Positions 34,140 through 41,569 of a DNA stretch of 64,000 nucleotides are shown piece by piece. The DNA comes from Paenibacillus ehimensis NBRC 15659 (GTDB taxonomy: Bacteria > Bacillota > Bacilli > Paenibacillales > NBRC-103111), in NCBI RefSeq assembly GCF_004000785.1, contig NZ_BILX01000025.1, forward strand, positions 1 through 64,000. The letters run 5' to 3'. The position numbers and the translations under genes are program-made. Each line of letters begins with the position of its first letter. Within the stretch, counting starts at the first letter, position 1. Below the pieces are notes generated by a model that saw only the letters and a list, made by a program, of their open reading frames with translations, was not told the DNA's origin and did no database searches.

Positions 34140-34194
34140 AAAGCCGAAGATACGGCCCATCCCCTACGAATCGGGTGCGTATCCTCGGCTTTCT
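34139..34194 (+). terminator. Intrinsic terminator of the LTA-synthase-like gene
   Basis: AAAGCCGAAGATACG and CGTATCCTCGGCTTT pair (one mismatch), followed by CTTAATTT. Confidence 0.88.
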
Positions 34195-34644
34195 TAATTT
34201 CTCGATATCAGGCGATAGCACATTCTCTCCCGGCATCATGCCCCTGAAGCAGCCCACCTAAAATTGCGCATCCGAGATGCCCTATTAGAGGTAAATCCAG
34301 CCATCAATAAATCTTTGAGGAACTCAGAGGCTTTATTCATATCGAAATTTCTCACCACCTGCCCAACATAGCGAATCCCACTTCCTTTATTTCCCACACC
34401 ACACCTTCCCGCTGGCCATTAGCGGAAATACGATGCTCTATCTTCCATCCTCTGCAAAAATAGCGAAGCCGATGCTCACGAACAAGACACCGGCTCACTA
34501 TCACTTTAAACGTTCGGACACCGCGATGGTCCGGACGTTTTTTCATACTCCTCGCACTGTTGAAGCGTGTCGATTCCTGCGCTTGCCCGGGAAATGGACG
34601 AAGCGCAGCGGCCTGGCAAACAGCACCTGCCCCAATCGCCCCCT
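34195..34644. other. AT-richer stretch without a convincing gene
   Basis: The minus strand holds pieces that read like decayed protein in more than one frame (REGVVWEIKEVGFAML, then in another frame MNKASEFLKDLLMAGFTSNR), interrupted by stops, so a broken gene is possible. A hairpin AACGTTCGGAC/GTCCGGACGTTTTTT at about 34509-34539 faces the plus strand with no gene before it. No family recognised. Confidence 0.4.
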
Positions 34645-36408
34645 TTACGCCTCGCCGCGGTGCCACAGCCGCTGCAGCTCCGCGTTCGACTCCAGCAGCT
34701 CCTCCAGCGTGCCTTGGGCATCAACGCGTCCGTCCTTCAGGACGACGATGCGGTCCGCCCGGGCCAGCGCCGCTTTGCGGTGGGAAATAACCAGGCAGGT
34801 CGCACCTTGCCGCAGTTCTTTGAGCCGCTCCCACAGCTTCCCCTCGGTATCGACGTCCAGCGCGCTTGACAAATCGTCGAAGACGAGCAGCTCCGCATCG
34901 CGTACGAACATCCGGGCGGCCGCGGTACGTTGGGCTTGCCCGCCGGACAGCTTCACGCCGCGCGGCCCGATGACCGTGTCGAGGCCATGCGGCAAATACC
35001 CCAGATCCTGCTCCAGCACGGCCGAGCGGATCGCCCGCTGGAGCTGCTCCGGCTCGGCATGCATGCCGAGCAAAATATTGTTCTCCAGCGTATCGCTGTA
35101 CAGCCGCGGGATTTGCGGCGTATAGGCGCTTCGCGGCGGAATGAAAAATTCGTCCGGCTTCGCCACAGGCTCGCCGTTCCAGCGAATATCTCCCGCCTGC
35201 AGGGGCAGCAGCCCGAGCAGCGTGCGCGCCAGCGTCGTCTTCCCGGAACCGACCCGTCCGGTAATGACGGTGAACGAACCGCGCGGCAGCGTCAGGTCGA
35301 TCCCTTCGATCCCCCGGCCTGTTTCGGGATAGCGGTACGTCAGACCGCGCACCTCCAGCTTCTCCAAGGTCCGGCTTCCGACAACCGCAGCCCCTTCGTC
35401 CATGTCCGGCAAGCTTCCCCGCAAATGCAGCGGGTGGTATTCCGTCAGTCTCTCCTCGTCCGCCCCTTGCAGCAGCGTCACCAGACGGTCCTTCGAAACC
35501 GTGCTTTGCTTGAAATAAGTCATGAACTTCCCGAAGTTCTGGATGAACTGCGTCACGAACGTGAGGTAATAAACGAACAGCGCGAAATCGCCGACCGTAA
35601 AGCTGCCGTCCCGCATCGATTGCGCGGCCAGCAGCAAAATGAGTCCGGTGCCGAAATTAACCGCATTGGAGAAAATCGACTCGAGCGTCGTACTCAGCAG
35701 CCTGTCCTTCAGCATCGCTTCCCGGCGCTGGTCGTTCAATCGCTTGAAGCGGCCGATGACCCGGTCTTCCGCGCCTGCCACCTGAATCGACTGCACCGTA
35801 GAGAACATCTCGCTGATCGCTCCGGTGACTTGGCTTGTCGCTTCCCGGCTCGCCGCCCGGTATTTTTGCAGCATTGTTGTCGACAATTGCGCGATCGTGA
35901 CCACAACGACAAGCGGCAAAAATACCCACAGCGTCATCTCTGCGTTAATGCGAATGAGAATGTAGCACGAAACCGCGGCGAACAGCGTCATCCCGAACGA
36001 GTCCACCGACCAGCTGACCGTTTCCTCCACCTGCTCGACATCGTCCCGGAACGAGCTGATCGCCTCGCCCGGCGAGATCGGAATTGCCCGCGCCCCCGGC
36101 TCTTTCAGCACATGCCGCAGCAGGTTACGGCGCAGCAGCCCCGCGACGCGGAAACGGAACTGGACGTCCGTGATAAAGCCGAACACAATGAGCACGACCC
36201 GCGCCAACGCCGCCAGCAGCAGAAAGAGGACCAGCGTCCAAATCCCGAAGCTGTAAGCGGAATGACCGGACAGCTCGTCAAAGAACGCCTTCGTTACAAG
36301 CCCGGGAACGATCGGGGCCAAATAAATCAAAGACCAAGCGAGCGCATTCAAAATATAAAGCCCTAACCGGTAACGCGTCAGCCGCCATAAAAAAGAAAAG
36401 GTCGTCAT
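34645..36408 (-). CDS. Half-size ABC exporter subunit with degenerate Walker B
   Basis: 587 residues from ATG 36408, which overlaps the stop of the upstream exporter gene by four bases. Six membrane helices (about 1-310) precede the ATPase domain with Walker [10 protein letters not shown], signature LSGGQ, H-loop VISHRK. Walker B reads [12 protein letters not shown]: the catalytic glutamate is replaced by aspartate. The protein therefore should contribute an impaired ATP site and a good signature, as in BmrC/BmrD-, TM287/288- or LmrCD-type heterodimers. Partner is the gene just upstream. The substrate (drug, lipid or peptide) is unknown. Confidence 0.95.
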   Translation of the reverse strand: MTTFSFLWRLTRYRLGLYILNALAWSLIYLAPIVPGLVTKAFFDELSGHSAYSFGIWTLVLFLLLAALARVVLIVFGFITDVQFRFRVAGLLRRNLLRHVLKEPGARAIPISPGEAISSFRDDVEQVEETVSWSVDSFGMTLFAAVSCYILIRINAEMTLWVFLPLVVVVTIAQLSTTMLQKYRAASREATSQVTGAISEMFSTVQSIQVAGAEDRVIGRFKRLNDQRREAMLKDRLLSTTLESIFSNAVNFGTGLILLLAAQSMRDGSFTVGDFALFVYYLTFVTQFIQNFGKFMTYFKQSTVSKDRLVTLLQGADEERLTEYHPLHLRGSLPDMDEGAAVVGSRTLEKLEVRGLTYRYPETGRGIEGIDLTLPRGSFTVITGRVGSGKTTLARTLLGLLPLQAGDIRWNGEPVAKPDEFFIPPRSAYTPQIPRLYSDTLENNILLGMHAEPEQLQRAIRSAVLEQDLGYLPHGLDTVIGPRGVKLSGGQAQRTAAARMFVRDAELLVFDDLSSALDVDTEGKLWERLKELRQGATCLVISHRKAALARADRIVVLKDGRVDAQGTLEELLESNAELQRLWHRGEA

Positions 36409-38165
36409 ACCAGCATTTCCTCCATTCCGACCTTCAGCATCCGGCTGTAGCGGGAATCCGGATCGGCCCCAAGCCTTGCCCGGTCTCCCTCCTCGGCGAT
36501 GCGTCCGTTGTCGAGAATAAGAATGCGGTCCGCCCGCTGGATCGTCGCCAGCCGGTGGGCGATAATAATGCAGGTCCGGCCCAGCAGCAGCCGGTTCATT
36601 GCCCGCTCGATGCGCTGCTCGGTCGCCGGGTCCAGCCGGGAAGACGCCTCGTCGAGAATGACGAGCCCCGGATCGGACAAGAACACCCGGGCGAACGACA
36701 ACAGCTGCGCCTCGCCTGCGGACAATCCTCCGCCCCCGGACTCCAGCATCGTATCCAAGCCGCCGGGGAGCGAGCGAAGCCACGGCTCCATCCCCAGCTC
36801 CCGAAGCACCTGCTCCACCCGTTCGTCGGGGATCGTATCGTCAAAGAACGTCAGGTTGTCGCGGACCGTCCCTTGGAACAGCTCGATCGACTGGGTCACC
36901 ATCCCTACCCTGCTGCGCAGCTGCTGCAGCTTGGCCTCGCGAATATCCGTCTCTCCGAGAACAATCCTACCCTCACCCGGATCATAGAAACGCAGCAGCA
37001 AGCGCGCCAGCGTCGTTTTACCGCTGCCCGTCCGGCCGAGCAAGCCCAGCACCTGCCCCGGCTCCAAGCGGAAGCTCACGTCCTTCAGCGTCAGGCGGTC
37101 CGCATCGTAGCCGAAGCGGACGCCCTCGAACGCGACCGACAACGCTCCGTGCGGCACCGGCGTGCCCGGTCCGTCCTCAATCACGGACCGCGTCTCCAGC
37201 AGCTCCTTCACCCGGACGATGCTGGCGTCCGCCTTTTGCAAATCTTCCATTTGCGTGCGGATTTGCTCGATCGGTTTGGCCATCAGCTCCGTATAGTAAA
37301 AGATCATGTACACGGTGCCGAGCGTAATCGAACCCTTTTTCCACAAATAAAAGCTCAGCGCAAACGCAACCGCGTTGCCGATCGCAAACACGATCAAGGT
37401 CGTGATCCACATCGACGCCCAACCGAGAAACGCACGCACGCGGACCGGCAGCCATTCACGCAGCAGCTCGTGATACCTCCGCATCACATACCCGGTTGCG
37501 CCGTTGGCCCGTGTGTCCTCCGTCCCTTCCAGATGCTCGCCCAAAAAGCCGTAAAACCTCGCGCTCACCTGTCTCAGCTTCCCCCAATGGGGCACCGCAA
37601 ACTTCCGGATATACTGAATGGAGACGATCGCGAACACGACAAAAAAAAGCATGCCGACGCCGATCAGCCATCCCTCCAGGAAGAGCAGCACCAGCATCCC
37701 CGCCACCAGCACAAGATTGCTCAGCAGCGTAATGACGAAGCTGGAGAAAAAGTTGGACAAATTGTTGATGTCCCCATCCACCCGCTCGATGATCGCACCG
37801 GACGTTTGCGACTTATGGAACGTCATATCGAGCTTCAAGCAATGATCGGCCACATCGCCGCGAAGCTGATTGGTTGCCAGCCACCCGACGTTCGCGCCCA
37901 CATACGATGCGGCCACGGCAACAACCTGTTGCATCAGGGTGACGGCAATGAACAGACCGCCTGCGATAAGCAAGGGTCTGGTGCTGGACTGGGACTGCGC
38001 CGTATCGATGAAATAACGGATAATTTGCGGGTTTACCAGCTGCATCACAATGCCGCTTACGAGCAGTACGGCCAGCAAAATCATGCTTTTGCGCTGCGGC
38101 TTCAAGTAGCGGCTCAGCAAGAGGGCGTATTCACGAACCGGTATTTTTCGCATCGCTTTCTTCAA
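36405..38165 (-). CDS. Half-size ABC exporter subunit, catalytic partner
   Basis: 586 residues. TTG at 38165 lies nine bases after AAAGGAGG; the next ATG is too far from it. Six membrane helices, then Walker [11 protein letters not shown]-loop [18 protein letters not shown], signature LSAGE (degenerate against LSGGQ), intact Walker [13 protein letters not shown] and H-loop IIAHRL. In a heterodimer its LSAGE faces the degenerate Walker site of the partner while its own Walker site, with Glu, faces the partner's good LSGGQ, giving one active and one weak site. First gene of the pair; no regulator adjacent. Confidence 0.95.
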   Translation of the reverse strand: MKKAMRKIPVREYALLLSRYLKPQRKSMILLAVLLVSGIVMQLVNPQIIRYFIDTAQSQSSTRPLLIAGGLFIAVTLMQQVVAVAASYVGANVGWLATNQLRGDVADHCLKLDMTFHKSQTSGAIIERVDGDINNLSNFFSSFVITLLSNLVLVAGMLVLLFLEGWLIGVGMLFFVVFAIVSIQYIRKFAVPHWGKLRQVSARFYGFLGEHLEGTEDTRANGATGYVMRRYHELLREWLPVRVRAFLGWASMWITTLIVFAIGNAVAFALSFYLWKKGSITLGTVYMIFYYTELMAKPIEQIRTQMEDLQKADASIVRVKELLETRSVIEDGPGTPVPHGALSVAFEGVRFGYDADRLTLKDVSFRLEPGQVLGLLGRTGSGKTTLARLLLRFYDPGEGRIVLGETDIREAKLQQLRSRVGMVTQSIELFQGTVRDNLTFFDDTIPDERVEQVLRELGMEPWLRSLPGGLDTMLESGGGGLSAGEAQLLSFARVFLSDPGLVILDEASSRLDPATEQRIERAMNRLLLGRTCIIIAHRLATIQRADRILILDNGRIAEEGDRARLGADPDSRYSRMLKVGMEEMLV

Positions 38166-38306
38166 ACTTCCCGTCCCTCCTTTATCGTACAAACATTCTA
38201 TCACAGGAAACACTTGTTCGGCCATCCATTTCCAAAAGAAAAAACAATTATAACCAAATTTCCAACCTCGCCGGCAGCCAACAGACTTCGATAAAGCCGC
38301 CAAACG

Positions 38307-38357
38307 AAAAAGACGGCCCCGTGGTGCCGTATTTAACAACGGCGCCTCAAGGCCATC
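38307..38357 (-). terminator. Terminator of the VanZ-RDD gene
   Basis: Minus strand GATGGCC pairs with GGCCGTC, with inner GCCGT/ACGGC pairing, followed by TTTTTC. Confidence 0.75.
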
Positions 38358-38372
38358 TTCCAAACTGGGTAT

Positions 38373-39455
38373 CTACGTTATCGAATGCTTCGTCTCGCTC
38401 CACCGCTCGTAGAACAGCATCCGGTCCCGCCGCACGAAGCAGAGCAGCGCATGGATGCCGAAGACAAGGTTCAGGAGCCCGGCGACAAGCAGCAGCGGGA
38501 TCATTACCGCCGAAGGGAAGTGGTTCATTCCGCCGCTGATATACAGCACATTAGGACCGCCAATGAGAAAATACAACGAAACGCAGCGGACCAAAAGCGC
38601 GTGCAGCGTCAACCCGCCGTCTTTTCCGTGCAGACGGATGCGCACGATCCGCTTGCCCAGCGTCCTGCCTTCGGTTAGGTATGGCACAACGACAAAATAG
38701 AAGAGGACGGCACCCGCGACGGGAAGCAGCATATGCCGCCCCAGGAAAAATAGAACGAACGGCGACAATACCGCCCAATCGATCAGCCATGCCACAAAAC
38801 GGCGGGTGTAGCTGACGCGCGTCACGGACAGATCGACGCCTTCGTCCAGCGTATCGCTTTTGGGCATAAAGGCTGTCAGCCATGGAGCAACCGCATAACC
38901 GATCAGGCCGCCCAGCGTGTTAAGCATCAGATCGTCCACATCGAACAAGCGGTAAGGGCAGTCATAAATGCCATACAGCCCGGTCCCCTGCGTCACTTCG
39001 AAAAACAGCGACACCAGAAACGTCGTAACCGTCGTCCGCAAAATGCGGCGCCGGAAATAATAGCGCAAAAACACGCCCAGCGGGACAAGCAGAAGCACAT
39101 TAAATGCCACTTGGAGAAACGCCCGTTCCCCGAACACCTTAAGATAAGTGGCCGGATTGCTCCACTGCAGGCCGGTTTCCCGCAGAAAATCACGGACAAA
39201 CTGAAACGGCACCCATTGATTGAACGAGCTCACCGTCCCGGAGCAAGTATGCCGGGTATCCGGCAGCGGCAGGATAACCAAGTACAAAGCGCACAATAAA
39301 TACAGCAAAAAGGAATACAGTACGATGACGCGTATTTTGTTAACATAGCCGTATTTCCGGTATTGCACGATCAGAAACGGCAGCGTAAAAACGAACGCCA
39401 GCATCGGAAAGGTCAGCAGCGCGTAGCCAATCGGAAACAAATAAGCCTGAAGCAT
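38373..39455 (-). CDS. VanZ-family and RDD-family fused membrane protein
   Basis: 360 residues. Two ATGs compete; 39455 has AGGTG nine bases upstream, 39461 only three. Residues 1-200 form a VanZ-like domain of about five helices (VNKIRVIVLYSFLLYLLCAL, LPLPDTRHTC, FFEVTQ, DVDDLMLNTLGGLIGY). Residues 215-355 form an RDD domain (RRFVAWLIDWAVLSPFVLFF, LTEGRTLGKRIVRIRL). VanZ proteins modestly raise glycopeptide or lipoglycopeptide tolerance; RDD domains occur in ion or osmolyte-related membrane proteins. The fusion is known in Firmicutes, but its role is not settled. Monocistronic. Confidence 0.92.
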   Translation of the reverse strand: MLQAYLFPIGYALLTFPMLAFVFTLPFLIVQYRKYGYVNKIRVIVLYSFLLYLLCALYLVILPLPDTRHTCSGTVSSFNQWVPFQFVRDFLRETGLQWSNPATYLKVFGERAFLQVAFNVLLLVPLGVFLRYYFRRRILRTTVTTFLVSLFFEVTQGTGLYGIYDCPYRLFDVDDLMLNTLGGLIGYAVAPWLTAFMPKSDTLDEGVDLSVTRVSYTRRFVAWLIDWAVLSPFVLFFLGRHMLLPVAGAVLFYFVVVPYLTEGRTLGKRIVRIRLHGKDGGLTLHALLVRCVSLYFLIGGPNVLYISGGMNHFPSAVMIPLLLVAGLLNLVFGIHALLCFVRRDRMLFYERWSETKHSIT

Positions 39456-39564
39456 CGTCATTCACACCTAGTCTGTAAATATTTAATAAAATTATAACGG
39501 AACTCCGCAGGATTTCCCATCGATCCGGCTTACTTGAGTGACATTATTGTCACCTTAGATACGC

Positions 39565-39591
39565 AAAAAAACACGCTGAAAACCAGCGTGT
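39565..39591 (-). terminator. Terminator of the GNAT gene
   Basis: Minus strand ACACGCTGGTTTTCAGCGTG followed by TTTTTTTG. Confidence 0.93.
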
Positions 39592-39609
39592 CATGCGATT
39601 TATGCTTCT

Positions 39610-40053
39610 TCACAGCTCCTTGCGCATACGCACGTGCCAGATTCCGGCGTCGAGAAACGGCTCGTCGGAAATCGTTCGGTAGCCTAATTTCTCGTAAAAC
39701 GCCTCCGCTTGGGTCTGAGCGTCCAGAATGACCGCTGGCACGCCTTGCGCCCGAACGTCCTCTTCCATCGCCTGAATGATCTGACGTCCGATCCCCTGTC
39801 CGCGGTATGGCTTCATCACAGCAATCCGCTGGAGCTTGGCCGTCTTCCCGTCGTACATAATCCAGCGGGCAGCCGCGGCGGGCTCATTTCCGTTCATGAT
39901 CAGAAAATGCCTTGCGGCGCTCGGCGAAGCATCGTAATCATCCATCTCTTCTTCCGGCGCAACCCCTTGCTCTTCCACGAACACGCGAATACGTACGGCA
40001 AAACAGCTGCGCAGCTGTTCTTCGGTATGTACGGGCATGATGCTTAAACCCAT
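39610..40053 (-). CDS. GNAT-family N-acetyltransferase (YjcF/ElaA-like)
   Basis: 147 residues. The acetyl-CoA site RIAVMKPYRGQGIGRQIIQ (about 76-94) is the GNAT motif A, preceded by a beta strand and followed by AFYEKLGY near 118. The N-terminal CFAVRIRVFVEEQGV segment is typical of YjcF-like single-domain enzymes, whose acceptors are mostly unknown. GGGGGAG precedes the ATG. It ends a two-gene unit with the UPF0173 gene 18 bases upstream. Confidence 0.93.
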   Translation of the reverse strand: MGLSIMPVHTEEQLRSCFAVRIRVFVEEQGVAPEEEMDDYDASPSAARHFLIMNGNEPAAAARWIMYDGKTAKLQRIAVMKPYRGQGIGRQIIQAMEEDVRAQGVPAVILDAQTQAEAFYEKLGYRTISDEPFLDAGIWHVRMRKEL

Positions 40054-40071
40054 GTTGTCTTCTCCCCCAAG

Positions 40072-40761
40072 CTATAGCGTAAGTTTTTCTCCCGGCTGCA
40101 ATGCCCGGCTCTCGATGCCCTTATCCCGAAGTCCGGCGGCGAAGCGGTCCGCATCCTGAACGATCGGCGGGAACGTATTAAAATGAAGCGGAACGACCGC
40201 TTTTGCGCCCAGCCACTCGGCGGCTACGGCTGCATCGTCCGGTCCCATCGTAAATACGTCGCCGATCGGCAGGAACGCCAGATCGATCTTGTGACGCTGC
40301 CCGATCAGCTTCATATCGGAGAACAATGCCGTGTCCCCGCTGTGTAGAATCGTCAGCCCGTCCCACTTGATCACATAACCGCCGGGCATGCCGCCATAGA
40401 TGATCTTCTTCTCTTCCTCCAGCACGATTCCCGAGCTGTGGAACGCTTGAATCATCTCGATCTCCGCAAATCCGATCGACGTTCGGCCGCCGATATTCAT
40501 CGCGAAGGTGTTCAGACCTTGCCAGCTCATGTAAGTCGCCAGCTCGAACGTTGCAATGACCGTTGCATGATTACTTTTGGCGATAGGCACGGTATCGAGA
40601 ATATGGTCGGGATGGCCGTGTGTCAGAAGGACATATTCCGCCTTCACATCCTCAGGCTTGGTTGTGGCCAGACGGTTCCCGGAAATAAACGGATCGATGA
40701 TTAGGGAATGTCCTCCGTGAGTTAATTGAACACACGAATGACCATGATACCAAATCTCCAT
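40072..40761 (-). CDS. UPF0173 metallo-beta-lactamase-fold hydrolase (YtkL-like)
   Basis: 229 residues. The zinc-binding THGHPDH motif near 48-54 and later ligands ([11 protein letters not shown] with its aspartate, and the C-terminal PLHFNTFP histidine) define the metallo-beta-lactamase fold. The N-terminal WYGHSCV-like start ([10 protein letters not shown]) is that of the YtkL/UPF0173 group. Catalyses an unknown hydrolysis in the cytoplasm. Co-transcribed with the GNAT gene. Confidence 0.95.
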   Translation of the reverse strand: MEIWYHGHSCVQLTHGGHSLIIDPFISGNRLATTKPEDVKAEYVLLTHGHPDHILDTVPIAKSNHATVIATFELATYMSWQGLNTFAMNIGGRTSIGFAEIEMIQAFHSSGIVLEEEKKIIYGGMPGGYVIKWDGLTILHSGDTALFSDMKLIGQRHKIDLAFLPIGDVFTMGPDDAAVAAEWLGAKAVVPLHFNTFPPIVQDADRFAAGLRDKGIESRALQPGEKLTL

Positions 40762-40835
40762 ACGACCAGCTCCTTCTTTTCATTCGAATAGTTGCTTTCA
40801 CGAAGTCTATTGTACCAAAGAAAAGACGTGAAACT

Positions 40836-40874
40836 CAAAAAAAGAAAGGCCTCCGTTCCGGACGGATCCTTTCA
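40836..40874 (-). terminator. Terminator of the CheY-like gene
   Basis: Minus strand AAAGGATCCGT and ACGGAGGCCTTTC pair, followed by TTTTTTTGAG. Confidence 0.88.
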
Positions 40875-40898
40875 AGGCTGCGCTATGCATCGTAAACT

Positions 40899-41261
40899 CT
40901 AGCTCGCAAACGCCTTCTTCAAAGCCTCCCGGACCCGGTCCTTGCTGAACGGCTTGACGATAAAGTCGCTTGCTCCCATCGAGACGGCCCGAATCAACAG
41001 CGCCTGCTGGCCCATAGCGGACACCATGATTACTTTTGCGTCGGGGTCCATATTCTTGATCTCTTCCAGAGCCGTGATCCCGTCCATTTCGGGCATCGTA
41101 ATGTCAAGCGTAACAAGATCCGGCTTCAGTTCAGAGTATAATGTCAGCGCTTCCAGTCCATTGCTCGCCTCGGCTACCGTTTCGTAACCCAATTCCTGAA
41201 TTACGTTTTTCAGTATCATCCGCATGAATAGCGAATCGTCCACGATCAAGATTTTTTTCAC
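40899..41261 (-). CDS. cheY: CheY-like single-domain response regulator under c-di-GMP riboswitch control
   Basis: 120 residues: a receiver domain only. The acidic pocket Asp8-Asp9 (IVDDS), phosphorylation site Asp53 (TLDITMPEMDG), switch Ser81 (VSAMG) and Lys103 (VKPFS) are all present, so it should be phosphorylatable. No output domain, as in chemotaxis CheY, which binds the flagellar motor; other single-receiver relays are possible. No che or flagellar genes are in the window. Start is GTG at 41261 with a weak GGGGGC site. The leader carries a c-di-GMP-I aptamer and an intrinsic terminator, so its expression should follow c-di-GMP. The gene upstream makes or degrades c-di-GMP. Confidence 0.92.
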   Translation of the reverse strand: MKKILIVDDSLFMRMILKNVIQELGYETVAEASNGLEALTLYSELKPDLVTLDITMPEMDGITALEEIKNMDPDAKVIMVSAMGQQALLIRAVSMGASDFIVKPFSKDRVREALKKAFAS

Positions 41262-41296
41262 GCCGAACTAGCCCCCAACCCGTTGTTTTTATACAC

Positions 41297-41336
41297 AAAA
41301 AAATAAGACCACCCCAAGCGCCAAAAGGGAGGCCGT
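41297..41336 (-). terminator. Terminator of the riboswitch expression platform
   Basis: Minus strand GGCCTCCC pairs with GGGTGGTC (one mismatch, one G-T) and runs into TTATTTTTTTG, 35 bases before the CheY-like start. GAGG just after the aptamer can pair with CCTC of this stem and compete with it. Confidence 0.8.
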
Positions 41337-41351
41337 GTTCGACTATTTCCT

Positions 41352-41445
41352 CTTGTCCTTCGGCAGCTGGCTGACATCGTGTTACACCTTAGTCCCTATA
41401 GCTTTGCGTCCTTGACTTTCGTCAAGTTTGCCCATGTCGGTGACA
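41352..41445 (-). promoter_or_regulatory. c-di-GMP-I (GEMM-I) riboswitch aptamer
   Basis: Minus strand carries the consensus blocks in order: GGGCAAAC, a stem CTTGAC-GAAA-GTCAAG with GNRA loop, GGACGCAAAGC, TATAGGGACTAA, then a second stem and GATGTCAGCCAGCTGCCGA. These are the near-invariant parts of GEMM-I aptamers. TTTTTGTC upstream pairs with GACAAGAG downstream as closing stem P1. Because P1 covers the GAGG that would open the terminator, ligand binding is predicted to favour termination (an OFF switch); that direction is inference. Confidence 0.93.
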
Positions 41446-41464
41446 AAAACCGATTGTAAATTGT

Positions 41465-41493
41465 ATTATAAGCATCCGTCAGAAAAAATACAA
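41465..41493 (-). promoter_or_regulatory. SigA promoter of the riboswitch leader
   Basis: Minus strand TTGTAT, 17 bases, TATAAT; the -10 lies about 20 bases upstream of the aptamer. Confidence 0.7.
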
Positions 41494-41569
41494 GTACGGA
41501 GCCCAAGAAGACCTCTTCGCAACGCCCCTGTCCGTTCAGAGTTTCGTTTGAGAGGCCTCCTCTATGGGG

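Noticed and set aside
34352-34666. Minus-strand 104-codon ORF
   Set aside because: Its first half is antisense-like and overlaps the ABC gene end; only the last third looks protein-like, so it is not a gene as it stands.
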